48,574 bases of DNA from Luminiphilus sp. (lineage in GTDB: Bacteria; Pseudomonadota; Gammaproteobacteria; Pseudomonadales; Halieaceae): positions 495 to 49,068 of the forward strand of contig JAAXJC010000035.1 of NCBI GenBank assembly GCA_012270045.1, given 5' to 3'. The position numbers and the translations under genes are program-made. Of the stretch, positions 27,222 through 37,410 are shown one piece after another. The notes beneath the pieces were generated by a model. The model ran no database searches. It worked only from the letters and a program-made list of their open reading frames with translations, and was not told the origin of the DNA. Position 1 is the stretch's first letter. Each line of letters opens with the position of its first letter.

Positions 27222-28394
27222 ATGCTGCAGCGCTTGGTAGCCAACAGAGACCCCGTGCACCCCGACGCGAAGGTCACCCTATACACCGCCTTTCTTATCG
27301 GCGTCATTGCTCCCGAGGTGTTCATTGTCCAGCCGGGGTTTGTCCAGGGCATGGTGGAGTATCTGCGTTTCACCGACGCCGAGGCCGGCTATGTTGCCTC
27401 TGCTGAGATGTTTGGCCTGGCCGCTACGACCATCTTGATGAGCTTCGTCGCCGCCCGGGTCAACTGGCGCTATGTGATTCTGGTGTCGTTGCTGCTGATG
27501 TTTGTCGCCAATGCCCTGAGTACAGTGGTGACCGACCTCCAGGGATTTGCGGCACTGCGCTTTGTCGCTGGATTGGGAGGCGGCAGCCTGGTCTCCCTGG
27601 GCTTTGCCATTGTCGGTATGAGCAGCAACCCGGATCGAAATTTTGGTCTCATGATCATGTGGGTGCTGACCTATGGTGCGCTGGGTTTGTTTGTCATGCC
27701 TGCCGCCTACGAGTGGGCCGCCAGCATGAATGCTGTGCTGTGGTTTTTTGCCCTGTTCCCCCTGGCTGCGGTGCCTCTGGTGCGCCACCTCCCAGCCAAC
27801 GGGGAAACATCGGCCCAGGCTGCCGAGGCTGCTGCGACTATTTCAGCCGGACTCAAATTGCTGGCCCTGCTGGCCATGTTGGCTTACTTCACGGCACAGG
27901 GCATTGTTTGGGCCTACCTGTTTCTGATCGGTCTCGCCGGAGGGCTTGATGACCAGGCGGTGGCTAATGGACTGACGTTGTCACAGTTTGCGGGCATTGC
28001 GGGTGCCCTGCTGGCCGCTGTGCTGGGCAGCCGGCTGGGCCGGCTAATGCCGCTGATGGTGGGTATTTTGGGCGGCGCACTGTGCCTTTATTTTCTGGTC
28101 GACGAATTCACCTTCCTGGTGTTCGCGCTCGCGGTCTGTATCTACAACTTCGCCTGGAATGTGGTGCACCCGTTCCTGCTTGCGGCCATGGCAGACTTTG
28201 ATCGCCGGGGGCGGGTCGTTGTCTATGCAGTGGCGATGCAAATGGTTGGCCTGGCATTTGGTCCCGGGCTGGCGGCGTCCCTGCTCGGGGATGGGAGCCT
28301 GGTGAACGTCAATAAGCTGGGAGCGGCGTTCTTCGTCGCCAGTGCCCTGTTGCTGCTGATGCCGTTGCTGGCACAGAACCGGGTGGCCCGGTGA
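27222..28394 (+). CDS. MFS transporter
   Basis: A 390-residue protein with about 12 hydrophobic helices typical of the major facilitator superfamily. ATG 27222 is preceded by an AGGTGG site. The conserved loop between the second and third helices is degenerate, so the substrate subfamily is not clear. The SDR gene follows 25 bp later, so both are likely cotranscribed and may serve uptake and first oxidation of one compound (inference). Confidence 0.85.
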   Translation: MLQRLVANRDPVHPDAKVTLYTAFLIGVIAPEVFIVQPGFVQGMVEYLRFTDAEAGYVASAEMFGLAATTILMSFVAARVNWRYVILVSLLLMFVANALSTVVTDLQGFAALRFVAGLGGGSLVSLGFAIVGMSSNPDRNFGLMIMWVLTYGALGLFVMPAAYEWAASMNAVLWFFALFPLAAVPLVRHLPANGETSAQAAEAAATISAGLKLLALLAMLAYFTAQGIVWAYLFLIGLAGGLDDQAVANGLTLSQFAGIAGALLAAVLGSRLGRLMPLMVGILGGALCLYFLVDEFTFLVFALAVCIYNFAWNVVHPFLLAAMADFDRRGRVVVYAVAMQMVGLAFGPGLAASLLGDGSLVNVNKLGAAFFVASALLLLMPLLAQNRVAR

Positions 28395-28419
28395 ACATTT
28401 AGCTTGGGAAGGGGGTTAT

Positions 28420-29235
28420 ATGCTGGGTGATCTGACCGACAAGGTGGCGATTGTAACGGGTGCCGGACAGGGTATTGGAGCGGCCATCGCCCAGGTGTTT
28501 GCCCGGGCGGGGGCCAAGGTGATGATAGCGACACGTACTCCAAGCCATGGCGAGGACACGCTAAAGGCCATTCTGGACAGCGGCGGCTGTGCCGAATTGA
28601 TGGCGATTGATATCGGTAGTCCCGAGGCCGTGGACAGTATTGTAGAAAAAACCGCGGCGCTCTGGGGGGGCATCGATATCATGGTACACAACGCGGCCTC
28701 TTTTCTGGGTGGCCCTGTAGAGGCCTACTCGGAAGATGACCTGGAAACCGTATTGTCGGTGAACCTGAAGTCCTGTTTCCGTTTCAGCAAGGCCTGTGTG
28801 CCCCATCTGCGCCGCCGGGGCGGCGGGCGCCTGTTGTTTACCTCCTCGGTCACCGGCCCCCGGGTTGCGATGCCCAACACGGCCTACTACGCGGCGTCCA
28901 AGGGCGGCATGAACGCCTTCATCCGCACCGCGGCCCTGGAACTGGCGGGCGATGGCATTACGGTTAACGGCATTGAGCCCGGCTATATACGCACCAAGGC
29001 CATGGAATTGCTGGCCGACGAGGAGGGGCTGGCGGCCATGGCCCGTTACATCCCCACCGGCGGCATGGGCGTGCCGGAGGATATTGCCTACTGCATGCTG
29101 TATCTCGCTTCCGATCAGGCCGGCTACATAACGGGCCAGACCATCTGTATAGACGGCGGCTCCACCCTGCCCGAGAGCCCGGTGTTTCTGGAGGAACTCG
29201 AGGGCATCAAAGAACTGGGCGGTGCCTCCACCTGA
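28420..29235 (+). CDS. Short-chain dehydrogenase/reductase
   Basis: A 271-residue classical SDR. NAD(P) motif TGAGQGIG near the start, HNAAS, catalytic serine in FTSSVTG, YYAASKGG with the Tyr-x3-Lys pair, and the NGIEPGYIRT segment. A GAAGGGGG ribosome site precedes the ATG. Sits right behind the MFS gene and ahead of the second TonB receptor. The reaction would be alcohol/ketone interconversion; the substrate is unknown. Confidence 0.92.
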   Translation: MLGDLTDKVAIVTGAGQGIGAAIAQVFARAGAKVMIATRTPSHGEDTLKAILDSGGCAELMAIDIGSPEAVDSIVEKTAALWGGIDIMVHNAASFLGGPVEAYSEDDLETVLSVNLKSCFRFSKACVPHLRRRGGGRLLFTSSVTGPRVAMPNTAYYAASKGGMNAFIRTAALELAGDGITVNGIEPGYIRTKAMELLADEEGLAAMARYIPTGGMGVPEDIAYCMLYLASDQAGYITGQTICIDGGSTLPESPVFLEELEGIKELGGAST

Positions 29236-29366
29236 GAGCCTGATGGCATTGCCGGTGAGTATCGATGGCAGCCCTGACAATGGCGCCCTGGACTGCCCGT
29301 GGGCCAACGGGCCATTCGCTGGAAGAGGGCCCGAACAGATATTTTTAATCTTGGTTTTAACAGTGT

Positions 29367-29395
29367 TTGACGATCCGGCGAGAGATACTTTAGGC
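29367..29395 (+). promoter_or_regulatory. Possible promoter of TonB receptor 2
   Basis: TTGACG (29367-29372) is followed after 17 bp by TTAGGC (29390-29395), about 90 bp before the receptor ATG. The -10 match is poor, so this is only a candidate in the 250-bp gap after the SDR gene. Confidence 0.25.
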
Positions 29396-29486
29396 TTAAA
29401 ACGTTCCCGTCTGTGGCATCGAGTTCCGGTGCCCCCATGGCAGCTACAAATTTGATCAAGCCGAACACACCACGAGAGGTATTGAT

Positions 29487-31907
29487 ATGAAGCCCAGCCA
29501 GTTCAGAATGAAATACGACGTCCTCACTACTCGCAACTTGCTATGCGCCCTGGGCGCGGTACCACTTTTACTGCTGCCCGAGGCGGTCAAGGCCCAGCAA
29601 GCCGAAGGGGTTAGCGTGCTCATGGAAGAGGTGGTGGTGACGGCCCGGAAACGTGAAGAGGGTTTGCAGGAAACTCCCATCGCGGTTTCTGCCTTCACCG
29701 GTGACAGCCTCCAGGCCCGGGGCATCCAGCGGGTGGACCAGATTGCCAATATTGTCCCCAACATGACCTTTGACAATATCAACACCAACGGCGGTGGCGG
29801 CAACAGTGCGGCGATCTTCTTGCGCGGCGTGGGTCAGCGGGACTTTATTCCCTCGGCGGATCCCGGTGTCGGGCTCTATGTGGACGGCGTTTACTACGCC
29901 CGCAGTATCGGCTCCGTGCTGGACCTGATCGACATCGAGCGGGTCGAGGTGCTCCGTGGACCCCAGGGCACTTTGTTCGGCCGTAACACCACTGGTGGCG
30001 CTATCTCAATTACCACCAAGAAGCCCACTGAAGAGTTTGAAGGTGTGGCCAGGATGCGCGTAGGCACCGACAATCGCCTGGACTTCCTGGGTCGTGTCAG
30101 CGGCGGTCTCTCTGACAACCTGTTTGCCAGCGCGACGGTTGCGCGCTTCACGCAGGACGGCTTCATTGTGAACCCGATCAACGGCATGGACACCGGCGAT
30201 GACAACACCACCGCTTTCCGGGGTGCGCTGCGCTGGGTGGCCAGTGATGACGTTGAAATCAATATCAATGCCGACTATTCGAGGGACCGGGAAAATGGCC
30301 AGGCCCGGGTGATCTCCCGGGATCCGACTCGGGCGATAAACTTTATCCCACCGGATCCAAGCAATCCCGCTTCCACAGGCAACGGCCCCACCCAACATAA
30401 CTTTTTCCTGGGCAATGACGGTGCCATAGCAGCGTCTTTTCCCTTCCCCCTCATCAATATCCCCAGCCTACGACAAACCAATGGCTGTAACGCCATAGCG
30501 CCGGTGCCGGGCTTGGTTGAGGGTACTGACCCGGATTGTGTAAACGCCAATAACGTCGCCCTGGGCCAAAACACGGGCACCGACCCGACGTTTTCTGACC
30601 ATGACGTTTGGGGCGTGTCGGCGACTATCGACTGGTCGTTGTCGGACAACCTGGAATTGAAGTCCATCACCGCCTACCGGGACGTGGACAGCTCCTTTGC
30701 CCATGACGGGGATAACACCCCGTACTTCCTGTCCTGGGTTCGGGACGAGATCTATGAGCAGAGCCAGTTCTCCCAGGAATTCCAGTTGCTGGGTACCGCT
30801 TTTAACGAGCGGCTACAGTGGATTATCGGGGGCTTTTACTTCACCGAGGACGGCAACAACTTCAACCCGGTGGATTTTGCTGCGGTCGACATCGAGAGTG
30901 GCGGACGCTTTGACCACGAGAGTATCGCCGGCTTCTTCCAGGGCACTTTCGACATCACGGAGCGACTGCATTTCACTGCGGGTATTCGCTACACCGACGA
31001 TACCAAGGACTTTATTGTCGACCCCGGTATCCAGACCGCCAAACCCATACTGGCGCCGCCGGGCCCCTCCATGGGCGTGGTCCTGATCGATCCGGGCACC
31101 ACGACACTGGAGGCGTCGGACACCACTCCCATGCTCAACCTCTCCTACGACTTCAGCGATGGTTTGATGGTCTACGGTACCTATTCCGAGGGCTTCAAGA
31201 GCGGGGGCGTACAGCAGCGTAACGCCGGTCGTTTTGGCCCCAATGCACCGACCTACGACCCGGAGTATGTGGAATCCTTTGAAATTGGCTTCAAGTACCG
31301 CAGCGAAAACGGCAAATTTGTCCTGAACGGTGCCGCTTTCATGGCCGACTACGAGGATATCCAGCTTGAGACCCTGGCTCCCGAGGGAATCGCCCCGCAG
31401 CTTGATAACGCGGGCACCGGTGAAATCGAGGGTATTGAACTGGAGAGCCGATGGTCTCCGGCGGACACCTGGTTCTTTGAGGCGTCCTTTGGTTATCTCG
31501 ATGCGGTGATCACCGAGGCGGATCCCTCGGTAACCAACTCGGGCGGACCCGCTAAGGGAGACCAGCTGCCCCAGGTGCCAGAGATCACGGCATCCCTGTC
31601 GGCGATCAAGGAATTCAGTCTTGGCAATGCCGGCATGATGTCAGCGCGGATCGACTACTCCTACCGTGACAAGGTCTATTTTGCCGGGGACAACGACCCC
31701 TTCAGCGTGATGCCCGGTTACAGCCTGCTCAACGCCAGTGTGGCCTGGAACAGCGCCAGCGACCGTTACGGGCTGACCTTGCATGCCATGAACATCACCG
31801 ACGAGCGCATCATCCTGTACACCGAAGCGTCCGGGTCGTCCGGCACCCAGAACGACATCCTGGCGAGGGACTTCGCCTGGTACCTCACCGGAGAGATTCG
31901 TTTCTGA
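29487..31907 (+). CDS. TonB-dependent outer-membrane receptor 2
   Basis: An 806-residue receptor of the same architecture as the one at 8779. Signal peptide ends AVKA-QQ, TonB box MEEVVVTARKREEG, plug with VLRGPQGTLFGRNTTGGA, and a barrel closing with EIRF. ATG 29487 has a GAGAGG site eight bases upstream. Ligand unknown; the surrounding sulfatase, oxidoreductase and transporter genes suggest an organic carbon source rather than iron (inference). A strong terminator follows. Confidence 0.93.
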   Translation: MKPSQFRMKYDVLTTRNLLCALGAVPLLLLPEAVKAQQAEGVSVLMEEVVVTARKREEGLQETPIAVSAFTGDSLQARGIQRVDQIANIVPNMTFDNINTNGGGGNSAAIFLRGVGQRDFIPSADPGVGLYVDGVYYARSIGSVLDLIDIERVEVLRGPQGTLFGRNTTGGAISITTKKPTEEFEGVARMRVGTDNRLDFLGRVSGGLSDNLFASATVARFTQDGFIVNPINGMDTGDDNTTAFRGALRWVASDDVEININADYSRDRENGQARVISRDPTRAINFIPPDPSNPASTGNGPTQHNFFLGNDGAIAASFPFPLINIPSLRQTNGCNAIAPVPGLVEGTDPDCVNANNVALGQNTGTDPTFSDHDVWGVSATIDWSLSDNLELKSITAYRDVDSSFAHDGDNTPYFLSWVRDEIYEQSQFSQEFQLLGTAFNERLQWIIGGFYFTEDGNNFNPVDFAAVDIESGGRFDHESIAGFFQGTFDITERLHFTAGIRYTDDTKDFIVDPGIQTAKPILAPPGPSMGVVLIDPGTTTLEASDTTPMLNLSYDFSDGLMVYGTYSEGFKSGGVQQRNAGRFGPNAPTYDPEYVESFEIGFKYRSENGKFVLNGAAFMADYEDIQLETLAPEGIAPQLDNAGTGEIEGIELESRWSPADTWFFEASFGYLDAVITEADPSVTNSGGPAKGDQLPQVPEITASLSAIKEFSLGNAGMMSARIDYSYRDKVYFAGDNDPFSVMPGYSLLNASVAWNSASDRYGLTLHAMNITDERIILYTEASGSSGTQNDILARDFAWYLTGEIRF

Positions 31908-31952
31908 GGCGTTAATACTCCGCTGTCAGCGGCTGTGCACCAAACCCACTGA

Positions 31953-31975
31953 CGGGCGCCCTGGCGCCCGTTTTT
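31953..31975 (+). terminator. Rho-independent terminator of TonB receptor 2
   Basis: Arms CGGGCGC (31953-31959) and GCGCCCG (31964-31970) with a CCTG loop, then five T residues. It lies about 45 bp after the stop codon. Confidence 0.9.
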
Positions 31976-32160
31976 GGTTTTTGTGGTGGTAGAAAAGCCC
32001 AACTCGGTGTTGTGTGAATTTCCAGGGTGTACAACTCCGCAGAGCTTAGCCCCGAGGTCCGCAATAGCCATTCAGGGCGGCGCAGCGTATTCCCGCTGAC
32101 AGCAGCAGTTGTCTATGGCTGCCAGGACTGGCGGTGGTTTTCGATGCTGGGGTCCAACGG

Positions 32161-33954
32161 TCACCTAAGCGTCAGGGACGGTTTGTTTTGCCATGGGTCT
32201 TCGAACAGTTCCATAAAGGCGAGGAACGCGTCGGGGTTGCCCGTGAGTTTCGCCCGGTTGGTGCCCAGGGCCTGAGCAAAACTGTCTCGCCCGGTAACGA
32301 TGCCGTTCAGGGTGTTCCGATCCAGTGTCAGCTTGAAGTCTGCCGAGGGCGGTGCGCCCTCTATGAATCGGCAAACTCCCCGGTGGATTTGCAGGCCGAA
32401 CACCGCCGCCTCGTCCTCGATTCCAATGGCCAGGGTCTGCTGGGTAACCAGTGCCTGTTCGGCCTTCAGGCGGCTGGTCATGCTGTGCAGGATGGCGGCG
32501 GTTGGTAATGCCGCGACGATATCGGGAGGCAGGAATACGGCCCGCATGTCCACGGCTGCCAGCCTCTGTTCCAGTGCGCCCTCCAATTCCATCGCCGAGG
32601 TGAGGTACCAATTGCGCCAGTTGATGTTAATGCTGGCGTAACCCATCTGCCGGAAAGCCGCCGCCTTAATATCCCGTGCCTGGGTATCGCTGGCATCGTT
32701 GTCCAGCAGCAGGGTGGCCAATTCTGCTGCCCACTGAAAGTCATCGGCTTTGTAGGCCTGTTGCGCCGCTCGCAACACCGCCGCGCCGCCGCCCATGAGC
32801 TGCACCAGGCGGCGACTGCGCTCTTTGTTGGGCACCGGGTTCAGTGCGACAGGGTCTCCCTGGTACCAGCCAAGCTGGCCGACATAAATTTCCCGTACCG
32901 ATTGCTGCACCGTGCCGTAGTAGGGGCGCAGATAGGGGGCATAGCTTTCCAGGTGCGGTGGTAGCTTGATGTGTTGCGCCAACTCGTCCGGCGTGTAACC
33001 CCTATTCATCCAGCGAATCGACTGGTCCAGTAGATACTGGATACCGTCCCGGGTCATGGTCAGTACCTCATCGACCCGATCGGCACCAGAGACCGGTTGC
33101 CCGTGGGTGGGCACCAGGTGGTCGGCCTTGAGCGCCCGAAGGCGGTCAATGCTGCGCACCCAGACAGCCGGATCCCGAAATTTGGTGCCCCTGAGGGTGT
33201 AGACGTTGGGGAAGGTGGGACCCTGCAGGACTTCCGTGTCGATCAGGATGTTGTCTTCCGGCAGATAGATGGCCAGTTCATCGGGTGCCTCGCTGGGCAC
33301 GTGCATGATATCCAGGGTGATGCCGGCAACTTCGGTTTGCAGGCGGTCACCGACCAGTTCATTGGGAGCGATGAATGAGCCGGGGAGTCCGCCCTCGGGC
33401 AAGGGTCCGATGCCGGCGTTCATCCCCTGCCGATCGGCGGGGTTCAGCATGAAGCCAAAGGTGTACCCACCCCTGAGGGCCAGAATGGGACCCAACAGCA
33501 GGCTCTCGTCGGTCAGGTTGCCTAGCAGTGACTCGTGGGCGATCAGCCGGATGCCTTCATCCCTGATTTCCTGTTCACTGACCAGTCCCTTGATGCCATC
33601 GATGTGATCATGGTGAAAATGGCTGTAGATGATGGCTTTGATGGGCTTGTCGGTTATTTTGCGAAACTCAGACAGCACCTGGCGACTGGAGGCGGGGCTT
33701 AACCCGGCGTCTACCAGGATAATGCCGTCCTCGCCCTCGATCATGACGATGTTGGAAATATTCCAGCCCACCGCACTGTAGACGCGCTTGCCCACCTGAT
33801 AGATCCGGGGCTCGAAGTGTTCGGTGTGGGCGGCGATCTCGTCTTCAATACGAGGGGCTACCGGTGCCGTGTCGGCGCTCGCGGCCTGGTGGCTAACCCC
33901 GGCGGCGGTGATCGCCGCAATAAAAAGGGATTTAAAGAACTGGGGGCTGGCCAT
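32161..33954 (-). CDS. Exported type III alkylsulfatase-like metallo-beta-lactamase protein
   Basis: A 597-residue protein with a signal peptide (hydrophobic FIAAITAAGV, cleavage near ASA-DT). The metallo-beta-lactamase zinc motif is SHFHHDHIDG (H112, H114, D116, H117), followed by APDELAIYLPEDN and LVPTHGQP. The middle alkyl-sulfatase dimerisation region and C-terminal SCP2-like domain match the SdsA1/BDS1 alkylsulfatase layout, somewhat shorter than SdsA1. Such enzymes hydrolyse primary or secondary alkyl sulfates to alcohol and sulfate. Divergent from the FGly sulfatase gene. Confidence 0.85.
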   Translation of the reverse strand: MASPQFFKSLFIAAITAAGVSHQAASADTAPVAPRIEDEIAAHTEHFEPRIYQVGKRVYSAVGWNISNIVMIEGEDGIILVDAGLSPASSRQVLSEFRKITDKPIKAIIYSHFHHDHIDGIKGLVSEQEIRDEGIRLIAHESLLGNLTDESLLLGPILALRGGYTFGFMLNPADRQGMNAGIGPLPEGGLPGSFIAPNELVGDRLQTEVAGITLDIMHVPSEAPDELAIYLPEDNILIDTEVLQGPTFPNVYTLRGTKFRDPAVWVRSIDRLRALKADHLVPTHGQPVSGADRVDEVLTMTRDGIQYLLDQSIRWMNRGYTPDELAQHIKLPPHLESYAPYLRPYYGTVQQSVREIYVGQLGWYQGDPVALNPVPNKERSRRLVQLMGGGAAVLRAAQQAYKADDFQWAAELATLLLDNDASDTQARDIKAAAFRQMGYASININWRNWYLTSAMELEGALEQRLAAVDMRAVFLPPDIVAALPTAAILHSMTSRLKAEQALVTQQTLAIGIEDEAAVFGLQIHRGVCRFIEGAPPSADFKLTLDRNTLNGIVTGRDSFAQALGTNRAKLTGNPDAFLAFMELFEDPWQNKPSLTLR

Positions 33955-34139
33955 GGTGACCTCATTTTATTTTGCCGTTGTTATGCAGCCAGCCTACCCC
34001 AAGGCGGTATCTCCATGCACCGATGACCCGCCCCACTGAGGGGTGACCTTGGTTATAAAAGGGGTAAGCTGGACGAGGTGTGCAGTGATTCCAGATACCA
34101 GGTCACTGCGCTTTCGCGCCACCCAGAGGCCCTCCCAGA

Positions 34140-35741
34140 ATGAAGCACCGCCATCAACCCAGAACTCATCAGTCCGACCCCGTGGCCAGGGTGTTGCGCC
34201 GTATCCTTGCTGGTATCGGTTGCCTGGCGGCTATCGTGGGAGGACCCGTGATGGCGGCCCCCGGGGGTCATAATGTTCTGTTTATCCTGACCGATAACCA
34301 GCCGGCGTCGATTCTGGGTGCCTACGGCAATCCCGATGTCCGCACCCCCCATATTGACCAGCTGGCTCTGGAAGGGGTGCGCTTCACCCGCGCCTACGCG
34401 GCCAATGGTATGTGTTCACCCACCCGAGCGACGTTGATGACCGGGCTCATGCCTTCCCAGCACGGCATCCACAGTTGGCTGGACGATGGCTTGCTCAGCC
34501 AATGGCCCGAGGGTTGGTCCGCCGTGGCCGAATTTCGCAGTCTGCCCCTGACCCTGGCACATCGCGGCTATCGGACCGCGATGATCGGCAAGTGGCACCT
34601 GGGCAAACCCGAGCAGGCATCACTGGGTTTCCAGCACTGGGTGACCTTTACTGACGGCCATACGGTCGATTTCTGGAACAACACGGTTATCGAGAATGGC
34701 AGGCAATATCCGGTGCGTGGACAGCACCTGGTGGATTTCTTCACCGACAAGGCGATCGAATATCTGGCGGCGGTAGAAGGCGGGCAACCTTTTTACCTGC
34801 AGCTGAACTATGACGGTCCGTATTTGAATCCACCCACCAATCTGGGGCCGGCTCGTAACCGCTTTTACCCGCAGTATGTGGGGCAGCGGTTTGATTCTTT
34901 CCCGAGGGTGGCTTTCAACCAGAACCAGGTTGACCAACTCATGGACCCGGACAACAAAAACGCCTTTATCAAGGGCAAATTGCTGCAGTCCCTGCAGATG
35001 CACAACGATCCCGAGACCATGGCCAATGTGGCATCCCAGAATACCCTGGTGGACGACGGCGTCGGACGGGTGCTGGACGCTCTGGATGAACTGGGGCTGG
35101 CCGACAACACCTTGGTGGTTTTCTCCTCCGACCAGGGCAATTTTTACGGCCAGCACGGGCTGTGGCAGCACACGGTGGTGACCAAACCCTCAAGCCCCTA
35201 TGAAACACCCATGAATATCCCACTGATTATCCGCACACCGCGTGGCGAACAGGCGGGCAAGGTGAGTCCACTGCTGATTGGGCAGTACGACATCGCTCCG
35301 ACCATTCTGGAGCTGCTTGGTTTTGGCGAGGTCAGCTTCGCCAACAGCCCGGGACTAAGTTTTGGTTTTACCCTCATGGGGTCGGACAGCCAGCCCTGGC
35401 GGGACGCGGTTTTTTTTGAGCAGGAGGAAACCCGGGTCATCAGGACTGACCGTTACAGCTATTGGAAACGGCTGCCGACCACGGGAGAGGCAAAGCTGTT
35501 CGACATGCAGCAGGACCCGGGACAGCACCGGAATCTCGCAGCTGATCCGGCTTACGCATCGGTGCTGGCGTCACTGGATAGCCGCCTGACAGCCTTCTTT
35601 GAACGCTATGCCGATCCCCAGTATGACCTGTGGCGGGGCGGTTTTGCCAAAGGGTCTGTCGATCGACCTGAGGTGTACCGTGCGCTCTACGGAGAGGACT
35701 GGCGCCCCAGAACCCCGGTGCTGCCCGCTTTTGATGAGTGA
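34140..35741 (+). CDS. Exported formylglycine-type sulfatase
   Basis: A 533-residue type I sulfatase. Signal peptide up to about VMA-AP. Metal site TDNQPAS (D52, with N53 where many members have a second Asp), formylglycine motif CSPTR with C92, IGKWHLG, and VFSSDQGNFYGQHG near the second metal/sulfate residues. It hydrolyses sulfate esters after the cysteine is converted to formylglycine; a modifying enzyme is not in this window. Convergent with the aldehyde dehydrogenase and close to the alkylsulfatase, pointing to a sulfate-ester use locus. Confidence 0.93.
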   Translation: MKHRHQPRTHQSDPVARVLRRILAGIGCLAAIVGGPVMAAPGGHNVLFILTDNQPASILGAYGNPDVRTPHIDQLALEGVRFTRAYAANGMCSPTRATLMTGLMPSQHGIHSWLDDGLLSQWPEGWSAVAEFRSLPLTLAHRGYRTAMIGKWHLGKPEQASLGFQHWVTFTDGHTVDFWNNTVIENGRQYPVRGQHLVDFFTDKAIEYLAAVEGGQPFYLQLNYDGPYLNPPTNLGPARNRFYPQYVGQRFDSFPRVAFNQNQVDQLMDPDNKNAFIKGKLLQSLQMHNDPETMANVASQNTLVDDGVGRVLDALDELGLADNTLVVFSSDQGNFYGQHGLWQHTVVTKPSSPYETPMNIPLIIRTPRGEQAGKVSPLLIGQYDIAPTILELLGFGEVSFANSPGLSFGFTLMGSDSQPWRDAVFFEQEETRVIRTDRYSYWKRLPTTGEAKLFDMQQDPGQHRNLAADPAYASVLASLDSRLTAFFERYADPQYDLWRGGFAKGSVDRPEVYRALYGEDWRPRTPVLPAFDE

Positions 35742-35882
35742 AGGCTGGACAGGTAACGACTGGCAATGCGTCGCAGACTCAGGGTTGTGCGAGCCCTCAG
35801 AGGCTATTCGTTCAGCGACGACGGGCTTGGGTGACGTGGTGCGCTGAGCCTGGATGCCGGCACCACAGCCGCCCTCAAACCG

Positions 35883-37310
35883 TCAATCCAGCTGGATGGT
35901 GATCCACTTCCACTTGGTCATGATATCCAGGTCGGCCTCGGTACCCTCGCGCCCGAAACCACTGAGACCATTGCCCCCAAAGGGCACATGGGGTTCGTCC
36001 TGAATCGACATGGCATTGATGTGAACCATGCCGGAGTTGGCCTCCCGGGCTGCCTGCATGGCCGCATTGATGTTGGAAGTGAAGATCGAGTAACTCAACC
36101 CGTACTGGGTATCGTTGGCCAGCGCCAGGGCTTCATCGAGGCTGTCCACTGTGTACAGGGAGGTCACCGGTCCAAAGGTCTCCTCGCGGAATACGGTCAT
36201 ACCCTCCTGCACGCCGGTCAGGATGGTGGGCGGGCAGCACTGGCCCTGCCATTCGTTGCCGCCATGCAGCACATGGGCCCCTTGTTCCACCGCATCATCG
36301 ATATGGGATCGTATGCGGTTCATCTGGCGCTCACTGATGATCGGCCCCAGGGCGGTTTCCGGATCGGAAAGGTCACCCACCTTGATGTTGCGGGCTATCT
36401 CGACAAACTGCTCCGTGAACGCCTCGGCAATGCCTCGCTGCAGGAATATTCGACTGGATGCCATACAGGCCTGGCCCTGGAAGAAAAAGATACCGATGGT
36501 CGCCGCCTCCAGCGCCTTGCCCAGGTCGGCGTCATCGAGCACGATCAGGGGACTCTTGCCACCCAGTTCCAGCGTGATGGGCTTGAGATCCTTGGCCGCT
36601 ATTTCCGCCACGTGTTTGCCAATGACCGGGGAGCCGCAGAAGTTCACGGCCGCTATTCCGGGATGTGAGGTCAGCACGTCGCCGATTTCAAACGGGTTGC
36701 CCGTGACGTAGTTGAAAACACCCGCCGGCAGTCCCGCCTCATGCAGTGTTTCTGCGAAGCGAACGGTTACCTGGCTGGCGAATTCGGAGGGAAGCAACAC
36801 CGAGGTATTGCCGGTCGCTACCACCATGGCAATCTGCTTGACGTTTTTCAGTAACGGCACATTGAAGGGAGTAATACAGGCGATGACGCCGACGGGTTCA
36901 CGTATGGACATGCCGAAGGCCCCGGGCCGATCAAGGGGCATGGTCTCGCCGGTGAGGCGCCGGGGCACACCTGCCGCCGCACGAAAGGCGTTGATGCAGT
37001 AGTCCACTTCGAACTGCGCCTTCATGACCGGTGAGCCCACCTCTTCAATCAGCATGCCCAGGTACTCGTCCCGGTCCCGTTCCACCAGGGCGGCGGCATC
37101 ACAGAGAATTTTTTCGCGCTCCTTGGCCTGGCTGCGACTGAACTCGGGAAAAGCCTTGTGGGCGGCCGCGACAGCGCTGTCCACGTCCGCTGCGGTGGCG
37201 CTGGCCACTTTGGCGATTACAGATTGGTCGGAGGGGTTGAGGTCGTCGAAATACTGACCTCCGGTGGGGGCCACGTGCTCGCCGCCTATCCAAAGTTCCG
37301 ATTGCTTCAT
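35883..37310 (-). CDS. NAD(P)-dependent aldehyde dehydrogenase
   Basis: A 475-residue ALDH-superfamily enzyme. General-base glutamate in LELGGKSP and nucleophile cysteine in FQGQACMASSR; ITPFNVPL (nucleotide site) and EETFGPV are also present, and the C-terminal PFGGNGLSGFGREG is intact. Typical of enzymes oxidising aliphatic or aromatic aldehydes such as vanillin or salicylaldehyde. It lies 100 bp downstream of the GMC oxidoreductase on the same strand, so alcohol to aldehyde to acid steps may be encoded together (inference). Confidence 0.94.
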   Translation of the reverse strand: MKQSELWIGGEHVAPTGGQYFDDLNPSDQSVIAKVASATAADVDSAVAAAHKAFPEFSRSQAKEREKILCDAAALVERDRDEYLGMLIEEVGSPVMKAQFEVDYCINAFRAAAGVPRRLTGETMPLDRPGAFGMSIREPVGVIACITPFNVPLLKNVKQIAMVVATGNTSVLLPSEFASQVTVRFAETLHEAGLPAGVFNYVTGNPFEIGDVLTSHPGIAAVNFCGSPVIGKHVAEIAAKDLKPITLELGGKSPLIVLDDADLGKALEAATIGIFFFQGQACMASSRIFLQRGIAEAFTEQFVEIARNIKVGDLSDPETALGPIISERQMNRIRSHIDDAVEQGAHVLHGGNEWQGQCCPPTILTGVQEGMTVFREETFGPVTSLYTVDSLDEALALANDTQYGLSYSIFTSNINAAMQAAREANSGMVHINAMSIQDEPHVPFGGNGLSGFGREGTEADLDIMTKWKWITIQLD

Positions 37311-37410
37311 GGGGAAATCCTTACGTCATTGCCTGGAAATTATTCGTTTGCCGATGGCCCTGTTGGGGCTGCCCGTAGCGGGCGTGCCCGGGCCAGGGCC
37401 GCCTGTAGCC

